From Bacteroidota bacterium (GTDB taxonomy: Bacteria; Bacteroidota; Bacteroidia; Sphingobacteriales; Sphingobacteriaceae): a DNA stretch of 6,921 nt. Shown here piece by piece: positions 1 through 6,138 of this stretch. Location: positions 1 through 6,921 of the forward strand of contig JANYAB010000344.1 of assembly GCA_025355225.1 (NCBI GenBank), read 5' to 3'. The stretch's first letter is position 1. The number at the start of each line of letters is the position of its first letter. The translations under genes were made by a program, and so were the position numbers. The notes under the pieces were generated by a model, which was not told the origin of the DNA, did not search any database, and saw nothing but the letters and a program-made list of their open reading frames with translations.

Positions 1-738
1 GCCCTTGCGCCGGAAGTATCGCAAACATTGGAGTTTGACTATATTACTTTTATCAAATCATCCGTAATTAATACTTCAGTTTATTACAAACATACAGGCG
101 GCCTGATTGAAAGTATCGCTAAACCGATCGTTGACTCTGCCAGCGGCCAGCCGGGAACGTTAACTACATTTAGCAACATTGGTAATAATAATTCGTTCGG
201 CGCCAGCTTTTTTGGTTCGGTAAACCCAATCAAAAATATAACTATGCGTGCCAGCATCAACGCTTATACCTACAAGCCTGATCCTTCCGGTTTATTTATA
301 CGGGACAAAACACAGGATGGCACTTATATTCAATACAATGCCTTTGCTATGGTCGAGTTAGATCTGAAAAGCGGTTTTATCGCTCAAGTTTTCGCAGTTG
401 AAAATTCACCACGCCATACCATACAGGGAACAAATCCATCGTTCAGCATTTTAGGAGCAGGCGTGCGCAAACAATTCCTGAACAAGAAAGCAGCATTGGG
501 TATCAATACGCTCGAACCGTTTAATAAATACAAGGATTTTAATACCAAACTTTCAAGCCCTGGTTTTACGCAGTCGAGCACTTTCCAATTCCCGTTCCGC
601 TCGGTGGGCCTAACGTTTAGCTATAGCTTTGGTAAAACAACCTTTAGCAATCCGCAGGAGAAAAAGAAAGGCGTTAATAACGATGACCTGAAACAAGGCG
701 ATCAACAACAGGGCCCTCCTTCCGGTGGAAGCCGGTAA
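1..738 (+). CDS. Outer-membrane beta-barrel (TonB-dependent receptor-like) protein, C-terminal part
   Basis: The frame is open from base 1, so this is the last 245 codons of a longer gene whose start lies left of the window; the TTG at 28 is not a start. The protein shows alternating polar/hydrophobic strands typical of an outer-membrane barrel (for example SVYYKHTGG, ASINAYTYKPDPSG, AMVELDLKSGFIAQVF), with Asn/Gly/Ser-rich loops between them. The last strand is SVGLTFSYSFGK, about 35 residues before the end. It is followed by a hydrophilic tail (EKKKGVNNDDLKQGD, then Gln/Pro/Gly-rich) that I recognise from OMP_b-brl_3 (PF14905) receptors of Sphingobacteriaceae. Such proteins sit in the outer membrane and usually have an N-terminal carboxypeptidase-like domain and a plug, neither visible here. 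The substrate cannot be told. A strong terminator follows at once. Family call fairly sure; function within the family unknown. Confidence 0.82.
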   Translation, partial: ALAPEVSQTLEFDYITFIKSSVINTSVYYKHTGGLIESIAKPIVDSASGQPGTLTTFSNIGNNNSFGASFFGSVNPIKNITMRASINAYTYKPDPSGLFIRDKTQDGTYIQYNAFAMVELDLKSGFIAQVFAVENSPRHTIQGTNPSFSILGAGVRKQFLNKKAALGINTLEPFNKYKDFNTKLSSPGFTQSSTFQFPFRSVGLTFSYSFGKTTFSNPQEKKKGVNNDDLKQGDQQQGPPSGGSR

Positions 739-769
739 ATGTGCGGATGTGCAAATTTCAGATGTGCAG
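739..769 (+). repeat. Degenerate 8-nt tandem repeat (ATGTGCNN)
   Basis: Units are ATGTGCGG (739-746), ATGTGCAA (747-754), a 7-nt diverged unit ATTTCAG (755-761) and ATGTGCAG (762-769). They begin directly after the receptor stop codon. The last unit forms the 5' arm of the terminator stem, and its complement recurs at 790-799. Confidence 0.6.
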
Positions 770-807
770 ATGATTGATTAGAAACAATTATCTGCACATT
801 TTTTTTT
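762..807 (+). terminator. Rho-independent terminator of the receptor gene
   Basis: The arm 762-776 pairs with 785-799. This is a 15-bp stem with one G-T wobble at 772/789 and an 8-nt loop. Nine T residues follow directly (799-807). It begins 23 nt after the receptor stop codon. The T-tract ends 4 nt before the stop codon of the convergent MutS-like gene, so plus-strand transcripts should stop before running antisense into it. On the minus strand no T-tract follows the stem, so it should act mainly in the plus direction. The 5' arm is made of the ATGTGCAG unit repeated just upstream. Confidence 0.88.
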
Positions 808-811
808 GATA

Positions 812-2620
812 TTATTCAGCCTCTACATCAATGCCAATCTGCTTAAGTAATAAAGTAGCATTAAAGGTTTTACATTCGCCATGCTTAATTTTATAGTCGA
901 ATAGCATTTCGCCGTCTTTTACCTGTATATCAAAATAGAAGTTCCGGATGTAATCAGGATATTTCTCTTCTAATTTTGCAATTTGCAGATCGTGTGTGGC
1001 TACCAGTCCCACACCTTTCTTTCGGATCAGTTGTTCGATTACCGCCTTTGAGCCGAGATACTTATCAACCGAATTGGTGCCGCGCAGCATCTCATCAATC
1101 AGGAAAAACACTTTTGTGTCACTCTCAACGGCGGCCAGCAGCATTTGCAAACGGTCGAGTTCGGCTTTAAAAGTTGAGGTACTCTCATTCAATGAATCTT
1201 TTATACGCATATAGCTGATGGTGGTAACAACGGATACCCGCATCGTATTTGCGCAAACAGGTGCGCCGCACAAGGCCAGGACGGTATTTATACCCAGTGT
1301 TCGTAAAAAAGTACTTTTCCCGGCCATGTTGGAGCCGGTGATAATGTCTATATGAAGCGCATTATCCAGTTTGTAATCATTAGCAACACGATTATCCTCG
1401 TTAATAAGCGGATGCGCTATCCTGGTTGCCGTTAACGTATACCCTGTGCCATCAGCTATAAGCGGAAAACACCATTCCGGATAATTAACGCGTAAACCCG
1501 ACAGGCTGATGAGCGCCTCACATTCTGCAATAACATCAAAAGAGATTTCAAGACTTTGCTGATTAGCCCTTTTCCAGTTTTCGATGGCTATTATTTGGCG
1601 GATGTCCCAAAGTAAAAAGAGATTTAAGAAAAATCCCACCAACATATTTAAATGATAGTTGAGCTTATTGATCAGATCGGACAGTTCTTTAATTTTGGCT
1701 GAGGTATCGCCGTCTTTAATGCCTTTAGCCATTTGAGCCAAATAGGCAGATTGCCAGGATTCGTTTTCGATTTTCTCAAATATAACTGCGTAACGCCCCA
1801 ATATGCTTCCGATTTTGCCGGCGATCAGATCGGCTTTTTTGATATACATCGATCTGGAAAAAACGATGCCGATATTAACCACTCCAATCAGTATGGCAAC
1901 GGATCTTGCACCCGGATAAAAATAAGTTAATACCATTGCTGTGAGCAGCAAATAAGGGCCAACTTTAACATATTTACTTAGCCACGCCTCGCCACTGAGG
2001 TTTAATGGAACATGCAGGTACGTAAAGAGTTGCTGAAACTGGTCAACATTTTGATTTGCTGAAAAAAGCAATCGCGCCTGTAAATCCAGCTTCCAATCAT
2101 TTTTAGCTGCTATTTCTTCAACTGCCTGCTGGCGGGATAAAATAACTTCCTTTGTTGCGGGAGCAGTCAGCCAGCTGGCAAGCCTGGTAATACCAGCCAG
2201 CGTTGCCGCACGATTGATCAACTGGAACAAGGTAGCCTTACCGAATATATCCAGGTCAGCGGTGTAAAAATGTTTTTCATCGGTGAAACGATCACCATTA
2301 TCATAAATATTTGAACGGGAACTTATGCTTGATGATTCATTCTCATTTACCTTTTTGAGATCACGGAAATATTCCTTTAAACTATCAAAACGGCTTTGGC
2401 GTGATACCAGCCATGCAAAACATAAAGCAAGTGCAATAAACGAAAAAATGAGTATGACAATATTATCGTAAATTATAGCAAAATAGACAGACGCCACGAG
2501 CAACGCAAATGCGATCAAACGAAACAGGGAATAAGTGTTCGACAGCTTTTGGTATTTGTTTACCTCTTCTTGCGCTTTTGACGCCCGTGCCCGATAATCG
2601 TTTATAATATCCTGTTCCAT
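812..2620 (-). CDS. MutS-family ATPase with membrane segments (MutS-related protein)
   Basis: A 602-residue protein with the MutS C-terminal ATPase domain (MutS_V, PF00488): Walker A GSNMAGKST (429-437), the family signature around SLNESTSTFKAELDRL (476-491), Walker B VFFLIDE (504-510, D509/E510), the LRGTNSVDK loop (512-520) and the ATHD switch histidine (541-544). Residues about 32-72 form two hydrophobic helices and about 222-255 a second hydrophobic pair, so the protein is probably membrane-bound. The stretch 260-370 is helical and could be the MutS lever/clamp region. The mismatch-binding domain I with its Phe-x-Glu motif is absent, and there is no C-terminal Smr nuclease as in MutS2. 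Canonical mismatch repair is therefore unlikely; MutS-like proteins of this layout are common in Bacteroidota but to my knowledge without a settled role. The start ATG (2618-2620) has an A-rich leader (ACAACAAAAA) and no Shine-Dalgarno sequence. It is divergent from rlmH and convergent with the receptor gene. Confidence 0.88.
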   Translation of the reverse strand: MEQDIINDYRARASKAQEEVNKYQKLSNTYSLFRLIAFALLVASVYFAIIYDNIVILIFSFIALALCFAWLVSRQSRFDSLKEYFRDLKKVNENESSSISSRSNIYDNGDRFTDEKHFYTADLDIFGKATLFQLINRAATLAGITRLASWLTAPATKEVILSRQQAVEEIAAKNDWKLDLQARLLFSANQNVDQFQQLFTYLHVPLNLSGEAWLSKYVKVGPYLLLTAMVLTYFYPGARSVAILIGVVNIGIVFSRSMYIKKADLIAGKIGSILGRYAVIFEKIENESWQSAYLAQMAKGIKDGDTSAKIKELSDLINKLNYHLNMLVGFFLNLFLLWDIRQIIAIENWKRANQQSLEISFDVIAECEALISLSGLRVNYPEWCFPLIADGTGYTLTATRIAHPLINEDNRVANDYKLDNALHIDIITGSNMAGKSTFLRTLGINTVLALCGAPVCANTMRVSVVTTISYMRIKDSLNESTSTFKAELDRLQMLLAAVESDTKVFFLIDEMLRGTNSVDKYLGSKAVIEQLIRKKGVGLVATHDLQIAKLEEKYPDYIRNFYFDIQVKDGEMLFDYKIKHGECKTFNATLLLKQIGIDVEAE

Positions 2621-2645
2621 TTTTTGTTGTAAGGTTGATTTTTTT

Positions 2646-2677
2646 GTTTTAAAGTTGAAATGTTGTAAAGTTGCAAG
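2646..2677 (+). repeat. Degenerate 8-nt tandem repeat (GTTGNAAN), left array
   Basis: Four units lie in perfect 8-nt phase: GTTTTAAA, GTTGAAAT, GTTGTAAA, GTTGCAAG. Two more out-of-phase copies lie upstream, GTTGTAAG (2626-2633) and GTTGATTT (2634-2641). Together they occupy the leader side of the MutS-like gene in the divergent intergenic region. Confidence 0.6.
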
Positions 2678-2753
2678 GTTTTTGCAAGAATAGCTTTTTA
2701 TATACTCTCTTTAAACATTAATCGGCAGATTTCCGACTTTACAACATTTCAAC
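2654..2753. repeat. 18-bp perfect inverted repeat spanning the divergent promoter region
   Basis: GTTGAAATGTTGTAAAGT (2654-2671) has its exact reverse complement at 2736-2753, separated by 64 nt. The right arm reads on the minus strand as units GTTGAAAT, GTTGTAAA and the diverged GTCGGAAA, so it is an inverted copy of the left 8-nt array. Both arms lie between the start codons of the MutS-like gene and rlmH. The right arm ends 11 nt before the rlmH ATG. It could be an operator, a cruciform-prone site or just two opposing copies of a repeat family; the sequence does not decide. Confidence 0.75.
2671..2698 (+). promoter_or_regulatory. Possible Bacteroidota-type promoter for rlmH
   Basis: TTG at 2671-2673 is followed after 17 nt by TAGCTTTT at 2691-2698. 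That matches the Bacteroidota -33 (TTG) and -7 (TAnnTTTG) elements except for the final G. It would start transcription near 2705 and give a leader of about 60 nt containing the right arm of the inverted repeat. This is a motif match by eye only. Confidence 0.33.
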
Positions 2754-2764
2754 GGCAACGGCAC

Positions 2765-3238
2765 ATGAAAATAACCTTAATGATGGTTGGCAAAACCGAA
2801 GATGCCTATTTAAAAGAAGGAATTGATAAATACCTGAAAAGGTTGAAGCATTATATAAAAATAGAAATTGCGGAGATTGCCGAACTAAAAAACACTAAAG
2901 CGCTGACCCGGGATCAACAAAAAGCAAAAGAAGCCGAACTGATACTTAAAAAACTGAACCCGCTCGACCATGTAATTTTATTAGATGAAAACGGAATGCA
3001 ATTATCATCGCCCCAATTTGCTTCCTATCTCGATAAAAAGGCGCTCAGTTCAACAAGTAACCTGGTTTTTATTGTGGGCGGCCCTTATGGTTTCGACGAT
3101 ACCATTTATCAACGGGCAAATGACAAACTTTCTTTATCAACTATGACGTTCTCACACCAAATGGTCCGGCTGTTTTTTGTGGAACAGCTTTATCGTGCCT
3201 TCACAATTATAAAAGGGGAACCCTATCACCATGAGTAA
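2765..3238 (+). CDS. rlmH: 23S rRNA (pseudouridine-1915-N3)-methyltransferase RlmH
   Basis: A 157-residue SPOUT-family protein of the usual RlmH length, matching end to end. It methylates N3 of pseudouridine 1915 in helix 69 of 23S rRNA, using SAM, on the assembled 70S ribosome in the cytoplasm. Visible hallmarks are the N-terminal MKITLMMVGKTED strand, the SAM-binding knot loop IVGGPYGF (103-110), the strongly conserved LSLSTMTFSHQMVR (122-135), EQLYRA (140-145) and the C-terminal KGEPYHHE (150-157), where the final Tyr-His belongs to the active site. The ATG at 2765 gives the family's standard N-terminus. Like its neighbours it has no Shine-Dalgarno sequence (CAACGGCAC precedes the start). 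It stands alone on the plus strand, divergent from the MutS-like gene and convergent with the serine hydrolase gene. Confidence 0.97.
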   Translation: MKITLMMVGKTEDAYLKEGIDKYLKRLKHYIKIEIAEIAELKNTKALTRDQQKAKEAELILKKLNPLDHVILLDENGMQLSSPQFASYLDKKALSSTSNLVFIVGGPYGFDDTIYQRANDKLSLSTMTFSHQMVRLFFVEQLYRAFTIIKGEPYHHE

Positions 3239-3244
3239 GAAGGG

Positions 3245-3287
3245 GGTTGAAAGGTAAAAGGGTAAAGGTGAAAGGACAAAGGTTAAT
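3245..3287 (+). repeat. Degenerate 7-nt tandem repeat (GGTNAAA)
   Basis: Six head-to-tail units follow the rlmH stop codon: GGTTGAAA (3245-3252), GGTAAAA (3253-3259), GGGTAAA (3260-3266), GGTGAAA (3267-3273), GGACAAA (3274-3280) and GGTTAAT (3281-3287). The stretch is purine-rich and no two units are identical. No coding function is visible. Confidence 0.6.
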
Positions 3288-3329
3288 CTAAATCTTCATT
3301 AATTACTATCTCCAGCAAGGAAGCTCTTT

Positions 3330-3354
3330 AAAAAGTCTCCCCTACCGCGGGAGA
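3330..3354 (-). terminator. Probable terminator of the serine hydrolase gene, formed by repeat copy 1
   Basis: Read on the minus strand, the 6-bp stem TCTCCC/GGGAGA with a 7-nt loop is followed by C and then five T residues (3334 to 3330). It lies 18 nt past the stop codon. In the plus direction, after rlmH, the same hairpin is followed only by TTT, so it may also act weakly there. No better terminator for rlmH is seen in the gap. Confidence 0.5.
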
Positions 3355-3373
3355 TTTAGAGGGGGCTTGGGCT
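3332..3373. repeat. Dispersed hairpin repeat, copy 1 (single unit)
   Basis: These 42 bp match 6184-6225 at 41 of 42 positions; the one difference is C at 3348 versus G at 6200. The centre is a hairpin, TCTCCC (3336-3341) with GGGAGA (3349-3354), followed by the conserved flank TTTAGAGGGGGCTTGGGCT. The repeat runs into the stop codon of the minus-strand serine hydrolase gene and shares its last base with it. I recognise this sequence type as a high-copy intergenic repeat of Sphingobacteriaceae and relatives; copy number in this genome cannot be seen from here. Confidence 0.8.
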
Positions 3374-4281
3374 CATTCATTCTTCATATACTTATCCATC
3401 CCCGGTGCCGGTGCCCAGGTGCTCCCGGGTTCGTAATAATGCCATAGCAGGGCTGATACTTTGCGGATTAGTACATCCGCTTCATTATCGGGTACCCAGC
3501 GCTGATCTTTATTGTTATTGGTAATTATTGAGAACACATAGTCGCCATGCGGGGCATTCACCAGTACCGTTTCCGACTTCGACTCGTCAAGCGCCCCTTG
3601 TTTGCTTGCCATCTGTACAAAAGGCGGTATTTCGGACAGCGCCTTATCATCCCAAAAAATTCTTATCAGGTTGCGGTACATCCGTTCGCTTGCAGCGGGG
3701 CTAACAGCTTTACCTTCCCTGATCATGGTAAATAGCCGGCACATTTCGTAAGGAGTAGTAACACCCCACCCATACATTTTGCGGATCTCCTCACGACCCT
3801 TCACCCGCGAATTCACACGCATTACCTTAAACCCGTTTTGATCGAGCCAGTTATTAATGTATTCGCCTGTGACGATTTTTTGCAGCCACGTGCTGGCCGT
3901 GTTGTCACTCATGGTAATCATCAGCAAAGCTACTTTGCTCAATTCTATGGTGTCCTTATCCTTAAACGAACCTAAAATATCTTCGCCTTTATATAACAAT
4001 GAATCCCTGTAAATCAGCTTCTGATTGTATTGCAGTTCGCCCTTCTCTATTTTGTCCATCAACCCGCACTGAATACTAACCTTGATCATACTTGCTGTTG
4101 GGAACAGGGTATCGGCATTAATAGCCGCTGTTTTGCCTGTTTTTAAATTTTTTACATAAATACCCACCTGCCCGTTAAAGCCCTTTACTGCATTTTGTAA
4201 TTGTACAGTTAGTTTTTTATCGGTTTGGGCAAATGCCGCAACAGAGATAATTAAAAAGAGGATCGATAGTTTAAGTTTCAT
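3373..4281 (-). CDS. Secreted class A beta-lactamase-related serine hydrolase
   Basis: A 302-residue protein counted from the ATG at 4281. The frame is open further upstream, but only this ATG places a clean signal peptide at the N-terminus (MKLKLSILFLIISVAAFA, predicted cut before Q19), which indicates export to the periplasm. The beta-lactamase/transpeptidase fold (Beta-lactamase2, PF13354) is shown by SxxK at S64-M-I-K67 (in TASMIKVS), SDN at S125-D126-N127 and a KTG-equivalent KQG at 227-229. The catalytic omega-loop Glu of class A enzymes may be E164 or E165 (in KGREEIRK), but the usual ExxLN context is missing. It may hydrolyse beta-lactams, or act as a D,D-peptidase or esterase on cell-wall or other substrates; resistance should not be assumed. 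The C-terminus carries an extra Trp/Pro/Tyr-rich tail (HYYEPGSTWAPAPGM). It lies 90 nt downstream of the methyltransferase gene with no terminator seen between, so read-through from that operon is possible. Confidence 0.86.
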   Translation of the reverse strand: MKLKLSILFLIISVAAFAQTDKKLTVQLQNAVKGFNGQVGIYVKNLKTGKTAAINADTLFPTASMIKVSIQCGLMDKIEKGELQYNQKLIYRDSLLYKGEDILGSFKDKDTIELSKVALLMITMSDNTASTWLQKIVTGEYINNWLDQNGFKVMRVNSRVKGREEIRKMYGWGVTTPYEMCRLFTMIREGKAVSPAASERMYRNLIRIFWDDKALSEIPPFVQMASKQGALDESKSETVLVNAPHGDYVFSIITNNNKDQRWVPDNEADVLIRKVSALLWHYYEPGSTWAPAPGMDKYMKNE

Positions 4282-4371
4282 GATCGGCCGGGTTAAAAGC
4301 CCTAAGTTATAAAACTGTCGGTAAATTGGATGATAAGATTTCTTGAGGATTTTGGGCAAGGCAAGCTAATC

Positions 4372-5133
4372 TTACACCCTGCCCAGGTAAACCTCCGTAT
4401 CATATCGAAAAGTTACCCTGCCATCTATTTGATACCAGTCAAAAAGATTTGTTAGAAGCACACTTAGCTTTTTACCTGCATCTGTATCCTGTGCCGGGAG
4501 GTATGAAGAGGAGAAGGCCCGCCCCATTAATTGTTCGAGGTTAAACACTTGCTCATTTGGAAACTTTACCAGCTGGTATTTGCTGTCACGATAGAAATTT
4601 TCAAAATCGGTTTTGCTAAGGTTTTGGTGGTTCACACATTCATAGTCGTTGCTTTGTTTTTTCAGCAGCAGGTCATAGGCTATTGCAAAATCATCCGCAT
4701 CAACACGGCGGTTATTCCACATCAAAGCCACCGAGCTATCGGGTTTTAATATCCGTTTAAATTCAGCTTTTGTTTGAGGGGTATTAAACCAGTGGAACGC
4801 CTGGGCGCAAACCACCAGGTCGACGCTTTGCGCAGGAAGTGTTGTAGCTTCGGCCACACAGTTTATTGAATGAAAATTGGGTTGATGTTTTAGTTGCCTC
4901 TCGGCCTCCCGGCGCATTGCATCGTTGGGCTCAACCGCATAAACTTCGTAACCGCGTTCCAACAGCAATTTGGTAAAAATACCCGTTCCCGAGCCAATAT
5001 CGGCAATTAAGGATTCTGATGTTAAATGACATCGCTGTTGAAGGTAGTCGAGCACCTGTGCAGGGTAACCTGGCCGGTATTTCACATAATTCTCTACGCG
5101 ATCACTGAATCGCGAAGTTGCATCTTGCGTCAT
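4372..5133 (-). CDS. Class I SAM-dependent methyltransferase
   Basis: A 253-residue protein with the Rossmann-type Methyltransf_11 core (PF08241). The N-terminal RFSDRVENYVKYRPGYP (8-24) is typical of the UbiE/trans-aconitate-methyltransferase-like group. Motif I is IADIGSGTGIFT (43-54), the acidic end of strand 2 is AVEPN (66-70, E68 for the SAM ribose), and the motif around VDLVVCAQAFHWF (104-116) carries the family's typical His-Trp-Phe. RILKPDSSVALMWNNR (127-142) is the post-core strand. Size and layout suggest a soluble cytoplasmic small-molecule methyltransferase; the substrate cannot be inferred. The ATG (5131-5133) is 3 nt after the epimerase stop codon, so the two genes form an operon, perhaps with coupled translation. 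I know of no established functional link between the two. Confidence 0.87.
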   Translation of the reverse strand: MTQDATSRFSDRVENYVKYRPGYPAQVLDYLQQRCHLTSESLIADIGSGTGIFTKLLLERGYEVYAVEPNDAMRREAERQLKHQPNFHSINCVAEATTLPAQSVDLVVCAQAFHWFNTPQTKAEFKRILKPDSSVALMWNNRRVDADDFAIAYDLLLKKQSNDYECVNHQNLSKTDFENFYRDSKYQLVKFPNEQVFNLEQLMGRAFSSSYLPAQDTDAGKKLSVLLTNLFDWYQIDGRVTFRYDTEVYLGRV

Positions 5134-5136
5134 TCT

Positions 5137-6003
5137 TTAAATACTTATATAAAAAGCCGCTTCAAAAACATGACCGTGTTTCAGTTTCTGTATAGCTTCT
5201 TTGTGACTGATGTCCACATGTTTGCCCTCCGTATCGGCGCATCCAAGCCAGGGCTCGATACACAGGAAATCTGCACCGGGTTTGGCCCAAATTCCGAGAT
5301 AATTAAAATGCGGAAACTCTACTGATATTGTTTGGTCATGCTTATCGCTCTTAATGATTACTTCGCGCGAGCGGGGCTTTTTAAACACCATAGCATCCTT
5401 AATAAACATATCCCGGGTTAAGTGCAGTTTTTTGCCATCAAGGGCTACCGGCTCTGTTTCGCCTGTAAAAAAACCTTCTGCCGACAATAAGTGTTTTTCC
5501 AGCTTTTCCTCAACCTCAAACTCCAGGTAATAATCCTCATAGTTTTCTCCCTTATTGAAGGGGACATTAAATGCCGGATGGCCGCCTACTGAAAAATAAA
5601 TAGTATCGTGCTGATGGTTGACAACCTTATAGGTAACCCGCAGCGCGTTTTCAATGAGATCATAAAGTACCTGGAAATCGAACTTAAAGGGATAAACTTC
5701 GAGTGTATGGTCTGAATAGGGAAGCGAGAACCTGGCGCAAACTTCATCCGATTCTATCAGCAGCAGTTCCGACTGCCGGTTAAATCCATGCCGCTCCATT
5801 TTGTAGGCCTTGCCGTCAACCAATAGCTCATTATTAATGAGTCCGCCTACAACAGGGAACAAGTTAGGCGCGTGCCAGGGCCAAATCATCGGGTCGCCCT
5901 GCCAAACGTGTTCCGTTCCCGAAACTTTATTATACAGCGAGGTCATTTCGCCCCCTTTATTGCGAATAGATACTTTTAGAAAATCATTTTCAATGGTGGT
6001 CAT
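5137..6003 (-). CDS. Aldose 1-epimerase family protein (LacX-like mutarotase)
   Basis: A 288-residue protein of the galactose-mutarotase fold (PF01263/COG2017), closest by eye to the LacX-like subgroup. It probably interconverts alpha and beta anomers of an aldose or sugar phosphate in the cytoplasm; the substrate is unknown. Motifs: WPWHAPNLFPVVG (41-53), the ERHGF segment (70-74, H72), the catalytic-histidine block SVGGHPAFNVPF (138-149, H142) and CIEPWLG (248-254), where E250 fits the catalytic base. No signal peptide is present. I chose the ATG at 6003, which gives the family N-terminus MTTIENDFLKVSIRNKGGEM. A longer frame to a TTG at 6048 would add 15 residues (CIPKTPVPIKQPIP in it) unlike the family. 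It is the first gene of the operon with the methyltransferase. Confidence 0.9.
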   Translation of the reverse strand: MTTIENDFLKVSIRNKGGEMTSLYNKVSGTEHVWQGDPMIWPWHAPNLFPVVGGLINNELLVDGKAYKMERHGFNRQSELLLIESDEVCARFSLPYSDHTLEVYPFKFDFQVLYDLIENALRVTYKVVNHQHDTIYFSVGGHPAFNVPFNKGENYEDYYLEFEVEEKLEKHLLSAEGFFTGETEPVALDGKKLHLTRDMFIKDAMVFKKPRSREVIIKSDKHDQTISVEFPHFNYLGIWAKPGADFLCIEPWLGCADTEGKHVDISHKEAIQKLKHGHVFEAAFYISI

Positions 6004-6064
6004 AGGTATTGGTTGTTTTATTGGCACAGGTGTTTTTGGAATACACAAATTACAGCATTTTTTC

Positions 6065-6088
6065 CAAAACTAATTAAGTGTTAACCAA
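6065..6088 (-). promoter_or_regulatory. Possible promoter of the epimerase-methyltransferase operon
   Basis: On the minus strand TAGTTTTG (6072 to 6065) matches the Bacteroidota -7 consensus TAnnTTTG at every fixed position and lies 61 nt upstream of the epimerase ATG. The nearest upstream TTG (6088 to 6086) is 13 nt away, shorter than the usual 17-19, so the -33 element is doubtful. Confidence 0.33.
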
Positions 6089-6138
6089 TAAAACTAAACC
6101 TTGTTGTGAAGATTTGCAAAAAAGATTGCATCGAGCCT

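Noticed and set aside
384..581. Minus-strand 65-codon ORF within the receptor gene
   Set aside because: It is an antisense shadow of the beta-barrel coding frame, with no recognisable features.
812..2620. Calling the MutS relative canonical mutS or mutS2
   Set aside because: There is no domain I mismatch-binding region and no Smr domain; membrane helices and length do not fit either protein.
3245..3287. Possible CRISPR-like or VNTR array after rlmH
   Set aside because: Units are only 7 nt, have no spacers and are all diverged, so it is neither a CRISPR nor a clean variable-number repeat.
4282..4359. Longer N-terminus for the serine hydrolase (26 extra residues)
   Set aside because: It would bury the clear signal peptide behind a basic, non-signal stretch; the ATG at 4281 gives a normal exported protein.
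5026..5325. Plus-strand 99-codon ORF
   Set aside because: It is antisense to the well-supported epimerase and methyltransferase genes and spans their junction; no family resemblance.
6004..6048. TTG-started longer form of the epimerase
   Set aside because: It adds 15 residues unlike the family N-terminus and needs a rare start codon, while an ATG at 6003 gives the expected beginning.
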